64,000 nucleotides of DNA from Acidithiobacillus ferridurans (GTDB taxonomy: Bacteria > Pseudomonadota > Gammaproteobacteria > Acidithiobacillales > Acidithiobacillaceae), in assembly GCF_003966655.1 (NCBI RefSeq), contig NZ_AP018795.1, positions 868,001 through 932,000 of the forward strand. Direction: 5' to 3'. The number at the start of each line of letters is the position of its first letter. Position 1 is the stretch's first letter. Under the pieces are notes generated by a model. It was given only the letters and a program-made list of their open reading frames with translations, did no database searches and was not told the origin of the DNA. Positions 1 through 8,911 of this stretch are shown here, one piece after another. Position numbers and translations under genes: made by a program.

Positions 1-1
1 C

Positions 2-3000
2 TTCCGCGAGACGCTGCTTCTGGATGAGACCGATCTGCGCGACGACGCGGTGCGCGACTTCTGGCGGCAGGAGATCTATCCGCTGAGCGAACCCGTCCTC
101 GATGAGGTCCTCCAGCTCTTTTCCAGTCCCGACAAGATCCGGCAGGAAACAGAAGCCCTGTGCAAACTCGATCCGCCCCTGCCCGCCCCCGAATCGACAC
201 TGGCGGACTGGCTGTCCGCCGCCGTCGGTGCGCCCCGACGGCAGCTCGCCACCCTCAAGGCGCAATGGGCGGCGGAGCATGATGCTTTTGCGGAGTGGCT
301 GTTGGGGCTCGTAAACGGTCCCAAGGCAGACAATCCATTGAATGGTAAAAGCCTAAGCGCAGCGATTGTCAGTCGGGCCCTCGCCGCGCTGCGTGATTGG
401 GCCGACCATTCCGATATATTGATTCCCGACGAACCGGATAAATGCCAGCGCCTTGCTGCCAGCCAACTGCCCGAGTATTGCAAAAAAACACCGCCTCTCG
501 TCATCCACCCCGCTGCCGAGACACTGGATACCCTGTTCAGGGAGTTGGAAACCATCGCCCAACAGTTCGCCCAACTGCATGGTGAAATTCGCACCCACGC
601 CGCCGCCTGGATCAACGCCCGGCTGAGTCAGCTCAAGGCCCAGAGCGGGCAGGTCAGCTTTGCCGACTATCAGCAGCGCCTCGCCAGGGTACTGCACGAC
701 AAAACCCAGGGACCGGCACTCGCCGCCCGCCTGCGGCAGAAATATCCCGCCGCCCTCATCGACGAGTTTCAGGACACCTCCGCCCTGCAATACCAGATCT
801 TCGACGACATCTACCACGCCGCCGACAACGACCCCAATACCCTGCTTCTGCTCATCGGTGACCCCAAACAGTCCATCTACGCCTTTCGCGGCGCGGACAT
901 CGGCAGTTATCTGCAGGCACGTCGCCTGACCGAGGGCCGCCATTACGCCCTCGGCACCAATTATCGCTCCAGCCATGCGCTGGTCAGCGCCCTCAACGCC
1001 ATCTACACCGCCGCCGAACACGACGACCCCCAAGGCGCTTTTGCCTATGCGGCCCCCGGTGCCGACAACCCGCTCCCTTACCAGCCGGTGCAGGCCCATG
1101 GCCACCAAAAAGTCTGGCGGATCCATGGCAAAGCCGCCCCCGCGCTGACTTTCTGGAATGCCGGCGGGAAACTGAACAAAGGCGACTATCTGGAACGCTG
1201 CGCAGCACAGGCCGCAGAATGCATTGTCGGACTGCTCGACAACCCGGAAGCAGGATTCGCGCAGGAGGGAGAAATCACCCGACGGCTGGAGGCCAAGGAC
1301 ATCGCCATTCTCGTCCGCGATCATCATGAAGCCGCCAGCATCCGTCAGGCCCTCCACCACCGCCGATTACGCAGCGTCTTTCTCTCGGAGCGGGATTCCG
1401 TCTATGCCAGTGAGGAAGCCCGCGAACTGCTTCTCTGGCTGGAGGCGGTGGCCGAACCCGAAGATGCCCGCCGTCTGCGCGTCGCCCTCGCCCTGCCGCT
1501 GCTGGGACGGTCTTTCAGCGCCCTGGACGCCTTTCATCAGGACGAAGCGGCCTGGGAGGCGCAACTGGAGCAGTTCCAGGATCTGTCCCGGCAGTGGCGG
1601 CGGCAGGGCGTCCTGGCCATGCTCCACCACAGCATCCATCAGTTCGGCATTGCCGCCCGCTTGCTGACGCAGCCCGAAGGCGAACGTCGCCTCACCAACC
1701 TGCTCCACCTCGGTGAACTCTTGCAGCAGGCGAGCGCCACCCTCGACGGTCCCGAGGCCCTCATTCGCCACCTGCGCGAGGCCATCGCCGCCGGAAGCGA
1801 TCAGAGTGATGCCCACATCCTGCGTCTGGAGAGCGATGCCGGACTGCTGCGCGTGGTCACCATCCACGCCGCCAAAGGTCTGCAATATCCCCTGGTTTTT
1901 TTGCCCTTCATCGCCACCTGCAGGCCCGCCAGGGCCAACCCCTTTACGGTCATCCACAGCGCGGACGGACAGTCCGCCATCCACTGGGAAAGCGGCGACA
2001 CGGCAGCGGCAGAAAGGGCACGGTTGCAGGAAGATCTCCGCCTCCTCTATGTCGCCCTCACCCGCGCCGAACACGCCCTCTGGCTGGGCCTCGCCGAACG
2101 CCAGGACAGGAAATCCCATATCTTCACCGGCAGTGCCATCGCCCATCTGCTGGGTAGCGAACGCACCGCCCGCGATCTCGCCACCTTGCTCGAAGACTGC
2201 GCCCGCCGCTCTCCGGAGATTGTCGTCGAGACGCTACCGGACAGCATCCCCACGACGCTGTTCATGCGGCCCCTCGACAACGCCCACAACCCGCCTGCAG
2301 AGTACACCGCCAGCTTCGAGAAGCACTGGGGCGTTGCCAGCTTCTCCCATCTGGTGCGCGAACTCCCTGCCGACCCGGCGGCGCCACCGACGCCCCGGCG
2401 CGCCCAGGCTGGCGCGCCATGGCATCGCTACCCGCAAGGCATGAACGCCGGCACCTTTCTTCACGACCAACTGCAACGCCTCGCCCGGAACGGCTTTGCC
2501 CAAATCGGTCAGGACCACTTTGCCGAACAACTGCATAAGACCTGCGCCCAGGCCGGCCTGGGCGACTGGGTCGAGGAGACCGCCGAATGGCTGCAAGCCA
2601 TCGTCCATAGCCCCCTTGCCCCCCTCACGGCGACGCTCTGCGATCTCAGCGACACCCTGAGCGAAATGGCCTTCTGGTTTCCCAGCGACGCCTTGCGCAG
2701 CGACGACCTGGACAGGCTCTGCCAACAACATATTTTCCCCGACGCCGATCGCCCCAGGCTCCCCCAGCGGGTCATTCACGGCATGATGCGCGGCTTCATG
2801 GACCTCGTCTTCGAGCAGGGGGGGCGTTACTACGTCCTCGATTACAAATCCAACGTGCTCGGCAGCGAGGATGCCGATTACCACGCCAAAGCACTGCGCG
2901 ACGCCACCCTCGGTCATCGCTACGAACTGCAATCCAGCCTCTACCAACTGGCCCTGCACCGCCTGCTGCGCCAGCGCATGGGCAGCCGTTACCGGCCCGA

Positions 3001-3157
3001 GGCCCATCTCGGCGGCACCCTCTTCTTCTTCCTGCGCGGGCTGCAAGGACCGGAGCAAGGCATGCTCCATCTTCCCGCCGACCTCGCCCTGCTCGATGCC
3101 CTCGACGGCCTCTTCGGCGGACCGCAGCGAGCAACCCAGCCAGGAGTAAGCCCATGA
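2..3157 (+). CDS. recB: RecB, exodeoxyribonuclease V beta subunit (5'-truncated by window edge)
   Basis: Helicase-nuclease subunit of RecBCD, which processes double-strand DNA ends in the cytoplasm. The reading frame is open from base 2, so the true start and the Walker A segment lie upstream. Visible SF1 helicase motifs are DEFQDT (about residue 254 of the visible part), GDPKQSIYAFRG (about 287), TIHAAKGLQYP (about 622) and LYVALTRAEHAL. The C-terminal RecB nuclease domain has GFMDLVF followed by YYVLDYKSN (about residue 947), so the nuclease site looks intact. The stop overlaps the recD start (ATGA at 3154-3157), as expected for translational coupling. Confidence 0.95.
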   Translation, partial: FRETLLLDETDLRDDAVRDFWRQEIYPLSEPVLDEVLQLFSSPDKIRQETEALCKLDPPLPAPESTLADWLSAAVGAPRRQLATLKAQWAAEHDAFAEWLLGLVNGPKADNPLNGKSLSAAIVSRALAALRDWADHSDILIPDEPDKCQRLAASQLPEYCKKTPPLVIHPAAETLDTLFRELETIAQQFAQLHGEIRTHAAAWINARLSQLKAQSGQVSFADYQQRLARVLHDKTQGPALAARLRQKYPAALIDEFQDTSALQYQIFDDIYHAADNDPNTLLLLIGDPKQSIYAFRGADIGSYLQARRLTEGRHYALGTNYRSSHALVSALNAIYTAAEHDDPQGAFAYAAPGADNPLPYQPVQAHGHQKVWRIHGKAAPALTFWNAGGKLNKGDYLERCAAQAAECIVGLLDNPEAGFAQEGEITRRLEAKDIAILVRDHHEAASIRQALHHRRLRSVFLSERDSVYASEEARELLLWLEAVAEPEDARRLRVALALPLLGRSFSALDAFHQDEAAWEAQLEQFQDLSRQWRRQGVLAMLHHSIHQFGIAARLLTQPEGERRLTNLLHLGELLQQASATLDGPEALIRHLREAIAAGSDQSDAHILRLESDAGLLRVVTIHAAKGLQYPLVFLPFIATCRPARANPFTVIHSADGQSAIHWESGDTAAAERARLQEDLRLLYVALTRAEHALWLGLAERQDRKSHIFTGSAIAHLLGSERTARDLATLLEDCARRSPEIVVETLPDSIPTTLFMRPLDNAHNPPAEYTASFEKHWGVASFSHLVRELPADPAAPPTPRRAQAGAPWHRYPQGMNAGTFLHDQLQRLARNGFAQIGQDHFAEQLHKTCAQAGLGDWVEETAEWLQAIVHSPLAPLTATLCDLSDTLSEMAFWFPSDALRSDDLDRLCQQHIFPDADRPRLPQRVIHGMMRGFMDLVFEQGGRYYVLDYKSNVLGSEDADYHAKALRDATLGHRYELQSSLYQLALHRLLRQRMGSRYRPEAHLGGTLFFFLRGLQGPEQGMLHLPADLALLDALDGLFGGPQRATQPGVSP

Positions 3158-5092
3158 CCAGCCCCATGATCGACCAACTCCGCGCCTGGACCAGCGCCGG
3201 CTGGCTACGGCCCCTCGACCTTGCCTTCGCGCAGTTCCTCATCCGCCTGGACCCGCAGGCCCCGGCCCTCCTGCCCCTGGCGGGCGCCCTCCTCGCGCGG
3301 CTGGAGGGAGAAGGCCACACCTGCATCGCGCTGGAAGACTTCCTCGGCGCGCCCGAACGCTTCCTGGACTGGCCTGCGTCGGGGCACGCCATGCTGGCCA
3401 CCGCACTCGGTGACTGGCCCCATGCCGCCCAATGGACGGAAACCCTCGCCCGTAGCCTCTGCGTACAGGTCACCGAACGCAACGCCTCCGACCCGGCAAA
3501 CGGCGCAGAAACACCCCTGGTCCTCAGCGCCGCCCGCCTCTATTTGCGCCGCTACTGGCGCGACCAGCAATTCATCGCCGCGACCCTGCGCCAGCGCGCC
3601 CAACAGCGCGTCGCCGATGCCGCCAACCCCGAGGTCTTAAGGCCCTGGCTGGAGCAGCTTTTCCCGGCATCTGATGAACCCGACGATGCACTCCCCTGGC
3701 AAAAAATCGCCTGCGCCCTCGCCCTGCGCAGCCACTTCAGCATCATCACCGGCGGCCCCGGTACCGGCAAAACCTACACCGCCGCGCGCTTCATGGCCTT
3801 GCTCATGGCGACCAGCAGCACACCCCTGCGCATCGTGCTTGCCGCCCCCACCGGCAAGGCCGCCGTGCGCATCGACGAATCCCTGCAGAGCGCGGTCGGC
3901 ACCCTTCCGCAATTGAGCCGAATACCCGATATGACTGCCGCCTTCGCCCGCCTGCGTCCGGCGCGCACCCTGCACAGCCTGCTCGGCGCCCGCCCCGACA
4001 GTCGTCGCTTTCGCCACGATGCCGCCAACCCCTCGAACTGGACGTACTCGTGGTGGACGAAGCCTCCATGATTCATCAGGAGATGATGGCCGCCTTGCTC
4101 CGCGCCCTGCCGCCTGCGGCCCGCCTCATCCTCCTCGGCGATCAGGACCAGCTTGCCTCCGTCGAAGCGGGAGCGGTGCTGGCCGAACTCAGTCTCGGCA
4201 GCGGTAAATACGACGCCGAGACCTGCCGCTATATGCAGGCCAGTTGCGGTGCCGCGCCGCAGCCCGGCGACAACGGCCCCGGCCCCCTTGCCGCAAACAT
4301 CATCCGCCTGCAACGCAGCCATCGCTTCAATGCAGAAATCGGCGCGCTGGCGGACGCCGTGCATAGCGGCCACCCCGAAACCGCCATCCGTATCCTGCAA
4401 ACGGCGCACACTGGCACCCTCGCCTGGCAACCCGCCCCCGCCATCCACCAGATACTGGAACTCGCCCGCTCGGAAAGCGCCTATGGTCCGGTCTGGCAAA
4501 CTGCAGGCCAGCCGCCACCCAAAGACCGGCAACAACATAGCGCATGGGTTAAAACCATCCTCAACGACTACGCTGGTTTCCGCGTCCTCTGTGCCCTGCG
4601 CCAAGGCCCCTGGGGCGTTACCGGCGTCAACCGCGCCATCGAAGACTACTTGCAGCGCCAGGGCATCCTGCAGAGCCGCGGCCTTTGGTATGCCGGCCGC
4701 CCCACCCTCGTCACCCGCAATGATCCCAACCTCGGCCTCAGCAATGGCGACATCGGCATCGCCCTGCCCGACCTGGATAAACGCCTGCGCGTCTACTTCC
4801 CCAATGGCGAAGCCCCCCCCGCGCCATCCTCCCCAGCCGCCTCAACCACACCGAAAGCGCCTGGGCCATGACCGTCCACAAGGCACAGGGTTCTGAGTTT
4901 GCCCACACCGTCCTCATCATTCCCCCGGAAGACAGCCCCGTCCTCAGCCGCGAACTGCTCTACACGGCCATCACCCGCGCCCGCAAATGCTTCACCCTCA
5001 TCGCTCCCCGGGAGCGACTGGAAAACGCCATTCAGCGCCAGACACGGCGAATGAGCGGGTTACATGCGGCGTTAAATGATCCCAGGCGCTGA
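3154..5092 (+). pseudogene. recD: RecD, exodeoxyribonuclease V alpha subunit, interrupted by two frameshifts
   Basis: 5'-3' SF1 helicase of RecBCD. The coding capacity is split over three frames: 3154-about 4030 (GGPGTGKTYTAA Walker A, PTGKAA), about 4030-4818 (VVDEASM Walker B, LLGDQDQLASVEAGAV) and about 4818-5092 (TVHKAQGSEF, LYTAITRARK). Adding one C to the run at 4029-4032 and one C to the eight-C run at 4813-4820 restores a continuous protein of about 646 residues, normal for RecD. All motifs survive, so the gene is either a very recent pseudogene or intact with two homopolymer undercalls in the assembly. I favour the latter. Confidence 0.88.
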
Positions 5093-5164
5093 ATGTCACC
5101 GACATCAACTTTGTGACCAGGCTGGAGCGAATCTCCACAGGTCAGATTTCGACGGTTCGTTCTT

Positions 5165-5202
5165 GTCATAACATAGTCATGCAATCTTCATATTAGTGTC
5201 AC
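5165..5202 (+). promoter_or_regulatory. Operator array 1: four direct repeats at 11-bp steps
   Basis: GTCAT-like pentamers begin at 5165, 5176, 5187 (TTCAT) and 5198 (GTCAC), exactly 11 bp apart. A -10-like TTACGCTAA begins at 5212. The spacing and TGTCAT core match the layout of PhoB boxes and other OmpR-family sites, where tandem monomers occupy successive 11-bp units. The array lies before the short ORF at 5258 and the regulator gene, which suggests autoregulation. Regulator identity is inference. Confidence 0.75.
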
Positions 5203-5257
5203 ATAAGCCAGTTACGCTAAGGGGAGCCGCTATATCAGCCCCCATAAGGAGATCTGC

Positions 5258-5386
5258 ATGAGTCAACCCACGGGCACACACGTACCCCAACCGGGCGTCA
5301 TCGAATCCCTCAACCATGCCCTGATGAACTTCTTCCATTGGTTCGTCACCTTCACGGCAAGCATGAGATTTTTACCATGTTATTGA
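5258..5386 (+). CDS. Short 42-residue ORF between operator array and regulator
   Basis: An ATG preceded by AAGGAG at 5246-5251 opens a 42-codon frame ending TGA at 5384-5386. The product has a hydrophilic start (MSQPTGTH) and an aromatic, weakly hydrophobic middle (MNFFHWFVTF). It overlaps the possible regulator start at 5377. It could be a small membrane peptide, a leader whose translation opens the regulator start, or a remnant. I recognise no family. Confidence 0.4.
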   Translation: MSQPTGTHVPQPGVIESLNHALMNFFHWFVTFTASMRFLPCY

Positions 5387-6198
5387 TTTTACTAGATAGT
5401 GTTGTTGTACACAGCGTACATGTGCTACATGCGGCGATGCTGGCGCAGACGCGCGCGCCCCTGCCGATCCGGACCGAATCACCGCAAGGCCCACGAATCC
5501 TTCTGCTGGTGAATGCACGGACCAACGGTAAAACGATCGTCTCTGTCGAAATAGCTCTGGAACGCACCGGCGGCAGGGTAATGCGGGTCACCGAGCGTGC
5601 CGAAGCCGAACAGTTGGTGCGCCGCTGGGATCCTCAAGTAATGGTCCTGCTCGGGTGGTCTAGCAGTATGCGCGACTGGCTGCGGCATCTGCAATTCGCA
5701 TCGCGTCAGGGCGAATTGCCCTTCCTGGTGGTCGGCAATAGTGCGGGAGAAAACCACGAGGAAACAAACGCCGTAGCGGCTCTGGAAACAGGTGCACAGG
5801 CGTATATCCCTGCCGGTATGGGGCTGGGAATCTTAACCGCCCAGGTATGCGGTCTCCTCAAAAAGCTGCGCACACAAGCACCTGCCCGATTGGTTCAAGA
5901 GGAAAACCTCTGCATCGATCTGGTATCACTGCGTGTCTGGATATTGGGACAGGAAATTCATCTACCGCGACGACTTTTCTATCTGCTGTACTATTTCGCC
6001 ACCCATCCGGACGAAGTCGTTTCCAACGAGCAGATCGCCGATATCCTGTGGGGGGGCAAGAGCACCTATCTCGCTCCCAATACCCTGGTGGTCAAGATTT
6101 ATCGTCTACGCAAAATTCTGGAAAGTGCCGGCGCCAAAGGCTGGCTGGAAACAGTGCACAGTTTCGGATACCGCTTTTCACCACCAAAGAATGTGTGA
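5377..6198 (+). CDS. Orphan OmpR/PhoB-type winged-helix regulator with degenerate receiver domain
   Basis: The C-terminal half (about residues 175-270) is a typical Trans_reg_C winged helix: LCIDLVSLRVWILGQEI, then LPRRLFYLLYYFATHPDEVV, SNEQIADILWGG, LVVKIYRLRKIL and VHSFGYRF. The N-terminal half keeps the receiver pattern (ILLLVNART, DPQVMVLLGW, AYIPAGMG), but the acidic pair, the phospho-acceptor Asp and the conserved Lys are replaced by N/A, L/G and P. It therefore probably works without phosphorylation. No histidine kinase is adjacent. The start is uncertain: ATG 5377 is chosen, but TTG 5338 and ATG 5437 are in frame. It lies among three matching operator arrays and likely controls the two downstream TonB receptors. 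Confidence 0.82.
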   Translation: MLLILLDSVVVHSVHVLHAAMLAQTRAPLPIRTESPQGPRILLLVNARTNGKTIVSVEIALERTGGRVMRVTERAEAEQLVRRWDPQVMVLLGWSSSMRDWLRHLQFASRQGELPFLVVGNSAGENHEETNAVAALETGAQAYIPAGMGLGILTAQVCGLLKKLRTQAPARLVQEENLCIDLVSLRVWILGQEIHLPRRLFYLLYYFATHPDEVVSNEQIADILWGGKSTYLAPNTLVVKIYRLRKILESAGAKGWLETVHSFGYRFSPPKNV

Positions 6199-6201
6199 AA
6201 T

Positions 6202-6250
6202 GTCATAATAACGTCATAACAATGTCATATTAACGCCACCTCAGTGACAC
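6202..6250 (+). promoter_or_regulatory. Operator array 2: five units at 11-bp steps before TonB receptor 1
   Basis: GTCAT occurs at 6202, 6213 and 6224, followed by weaker units GCCAC at 6235 and GACAC at 6246, all 11 bp apart. A -10-like TATTCG follows at 6261-6266, the same offset as in the other arrays. The last unit sits in AGTGACACA, close to AGTGTCACA at the end of arrays 1 and 3. The array starts 3 bp after the regulator stop. Confidence 0.78.
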
Positions 6251-6311
6251 ATGGATGCAATATTCGGCCGTTAGTATAGGGGCCATTCCAAGAGGCAAGA
6301 GGCGTATATCC

Positions 6312-8717
6312 GTGAAACATCAGTATCGTTATCATCCTTTATTTAGTGCATTGATTGCTGCGGGTTTATGTGGGATGTCCAGCATGGCGCTCGCTACCGG
6401 TGTAACCGCTCCCACCACCTCGTCCAGTATTAGCGTTGGAGAAGTATCCTCTACCACCGGCGCTCTAAACACGCTGACCCATCTCCCCACTAAAAAACAG
6501 GTGTTCAATTCCACCCAGTCGGTAAAAGTCATCAATAAGCGTCAGATGGCTACCGCAGGGCCGGCGGGTGGGGCGGCACAAGCGCTGGCCGTGGCCCCGG
6601 GCATCAATGTCGCCACCGATGGCCCGAGTGGCGCGCCGCGCTCATCGATCAGCATCAACGGCATGAAGACCGGCTGGGGCAACATCGCGGGCAACGCGAA
6701 TGATGGCACGGTCATGGTCACTTTTGACGGTGTACCCATGGTGGATCCGGCTTACGGCGTCTGGCAGGGCTCAGAGCTGCCCCAGATGTCCATGATCAGG
6801 GGCATTACCGCAACCTACGGTCCAGGCTATCCGCTGAATCGCTGGTACAACAATATTGGCGGATCCATTAATTTTTCGCCGCTGCAACCGACCAGGAAGG
6901 CCGGGGCATCCATAGGCATGTACTATGGGAGTTTTGATTCCAAAGGTATCCACTTCAATATTCGCACTGGCCAGCACGACGGCTGGTCAGGGATCATTGC
7001 GGGTGGGGTAGGCAGCAGCGGAAACTATTTGAACGGGTATGGGTTCAACAATCCCGGTAATAATTATGCCTATTATGGAAAGGTCCGGAAAAGCTTTCGT
7101 GGCGGCCACATCAGTTTTGGTGGCTACGTCTCACGTTCTGTGGCCTACAGACCATTGCCAATCCCGGTAACCGCCAATCCCAATGTCACTATCTACGGGG
7201 TCAACCCAAATACCGGAACCGTGAATCCCGGACCCATCTACAGTCAACAAACCACGGGCTTTTATACCACCCTCCCATATTCTGTTTACTGGAAGGAAGC
7301 TTTTGTAAAGACCTATCTCATTTATTCTCGCTTCGAACAACATCTTACCCCCAGCATGGTGATCCATAACCTGCTATGGTATCGCTATGGCGACCGCGTG
7401 CATCTGCACTACAACAATACCGGCAATGCTGCCAACGTGCTGAATCAGCATTATAACGCCTCCGACCATACCTACGGGGACAAGCTTTATCTGACCGTAA
7501 ACGCACCATACAACAATATTTCACTCGGCGGGTATTTCCTGAACTCGAAATACAACTCCCTGTTGTATTTCTACAATCAGAACCAGATTGCGACTTATGA
7601 TTCGCTAAGCCCCAATGCCGGAAATAACGTAATCATCAATGGTTCTCCGGTATACAACAGCCCATCCTTGCCGAGCGCATTCCATAGCTCGTATCTCTAC
7701 ATGACAGACCTTGCGGCCTTTGTCCAAGACGTCATCCACCCTATCCATGGTCTGCGCATTACCCCCGGTATCCGCGTGGTTCAGTTTCAAACCAACTTTG
7801 TGAACAACTCTGCCGCCCAATTCCCCACGAGTGTGGCTAACCTGATCGGCCACAACGGCGATTATCAACCGAACTCATCGACGAATTTCACCGAGTTCGA
7901 ACCGTCCATCGGCATCAACTATAAGGTGACGCCCAATGTTGCGCTATATGGAAACTACGCCACCGGCTACAAGGCACCGGCGGGCGCTACCGGGACGTAT
8001 GCGCATGAATTGACATCCACGTTACAGCCGCAAAAGTCGACACAGTACCAGATTGGGGTAAAGGCGTATGTCAAAAGTTATGGACTGCTGCATCACGCCG
8101 TCTTCAATGCTAATTACTACCATCTGAATGATACCAATGAAATCATCCCCATCCCGGTTGTCAACCATCTTTACTCGCGCTTCGCATCGGGTTCGTCGGT
8201 ATTCAGCGGTGTCAATCTGTCGATGGACGACAATCCGCTCTACAATCTATACCTGTTCTCCAACGTGAGTTTCGAGAAGGCCACTTACTCAAACTACACC
8301 ACCGGTCATGGCGTATCCTACGCTGGCTTGCCTATTTCTAATGTGCCGGCGCAAACCGCCAACATCGGCGCCTACTATCAGCTTTATAATTCGGGCATTC
8401 TTTATGAGCCAAGAGTCTGGTGGCAGTATACCGGTGTCCAGAACATCTACAACAACAACACCGGAGCTCCCACAAGTCAGAAATTGCCCAGTTTTGGCAT
8501 ATTCAATGCCGCACTGCGGGTCAAGGTATCCAAAAGATATCTGTTTGCCGGGATGCATGATGCCTCGGTTAATGTAACAGTCCTTAATCTTCTGAATAAG
8601 CAATACAACAATTACGAGTATATTTCCGGTGGCGGCTATTATGGCGTGGCCGGCCAGATACTTGGGGAACCAGGTATGCCACGCTCGGTTTATCTTAGTA
8701 TCAACGCCTCATTCTAG
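6312..8717 (+). CDS. TonB-dependent outer-membrane receptor 1
   Basis: Predicted outer-membrane beta-barrel that imports a ligand, possibly an iron or other metal chelate, using TonB energy. From GTG 6312 the product has a signal peptide (ALIAAGLCGMSSMALA, about residues 13-28), a linker, a plug domain (GAAQALAVAPGINV, SISINGMK, VTFDGVPM, IRGITATYGPG, NNIGGSINF) and a barrel ending in aromatic Phe (VYLSINASF). An in-frame ATG at 6255 is rejected because it overlaps the -10 region behind array 2. Length of about 801 aa suits a receptor without an N-terminal signalling domain. The ligand cannot be told from sequence. Confidence 0.9.
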   Translation: MKHQYRYHPLFSALIAAGLCGMSSMALATGVTAPTTSSSISVGEVSSTTGALNTLTHLPTKKQVFNSTQSVKVINKRQMATAGPAGGAAQALAVAPGINVATDGPSGAPRSSISINGMKTGWGNIAGNANDGTVMVTFDGVPMVDPAYGVWQGSELPQMSMIRGITATYGPGYPLNRWYNNIGGSINFSPLQPTRKAGASIGMYYGSFDSKGIHFNIRTGQHDGWSGIIAGGVGSSGNYLNGYGFNNPGNNYAYYGKVRKSFRGGHISFGGYVSRSVAYRPLPIPVTANPNVTIYGVNPNTGTVNPGPIYSQQTTGFYTTLPYSVYWKEAFVKTYLIYSRFEQHLTPSMVIHNLLWYRYGDRVHLHYNNTGNAANVLNQHYNASDHTYGDKLYLTVNAPYNNISLGGYFLNSKYNSLLYFYNQNQIATYDSLSPNAGNNVIINGSPVYNSPSLPSAFHSSYLYMTDLAAFVQDVIHPIHGLRITPGIRVVQFQTNFVNNSAAQFPTSVANLIGHNGDYQPNSSTNFTEFEPSIGINYKVTPNVALYGNYATGYKAPAGATGTYAHELTSTLQPQKSTQYQIGVKAYVKSYGLLHHAVFNANYYHLNDTNEIIPIPVVNHLYSRFASGSSVFSGVNLSMDDNPLYNLYLFSNVSFEKATYSNYTTGHGVSYAGLPISNVPAQTANIGAYYQLYNSGILYEPRVWWQYTGVQNIYNNNTGAPTSQKLPSFGIFNAALRVKVSKRYLFAGMHDASVNVTVLNLLNKQYNNYEYISGGGYYGVAGQILGEPGMPRSVYLSINASF

Positions 8718-8783
8718 CATTACGAAGTAATACGGTTCGCCGGGGCGAGTCATTCCTTCGCCTCGGTTTTTAGCCGTATTATT

Positions 8784-8821
8784 GTCATATTATGGTCATT
8801 GTAACGTAATAATAGTGTCAC
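8784..8821 (+). promoter_or_regulatory. Operator array 3: four units at 11-bp steps before TonB receptor 2
   Basis: Units begin at 8784 (GTCAT), 8795 (GTCAT), 8806 (GTAAT) and 8817 (GTCAC), exactly 11 bp apart, with -10-like TATCGT at 8832-8837. Phase, unit number and the terminal AGTGTCACA are the same as in array 1. This is the third member of a local regulon. Confidence 0.78.
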
Positions 8822-8911
8822 AATTCTCCTGTATCGTTTTCCCCGTTGTTTGGGCAACATTAATGAAATCATGCAGCTTTATACGATCATATTCTTATAC
8901 AGGAGCCAGAA

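Noticed and set aside
353-1360. Long minus-strand open frame inside recB
   Set aside because: It is antisense to a gene with clear RecB motifs, has Gly/Val-rich composition typical of a shadow frame, and has no ribosome site or known family.
6255-6311. Upstream ATG extension of TonB receptor 1
   Set aside because: It would start inside the promoter -10 region behind operator array 2 and puts 19 residues before the signal peptide. GTG 6312 fits better.
5165-8821. CRISPR-like array reading of the 11-bp repeats
   Set aside because: The units are about 5-7 bp with 4-6 bp between, far too short for CRISPR, and lie in promoters.
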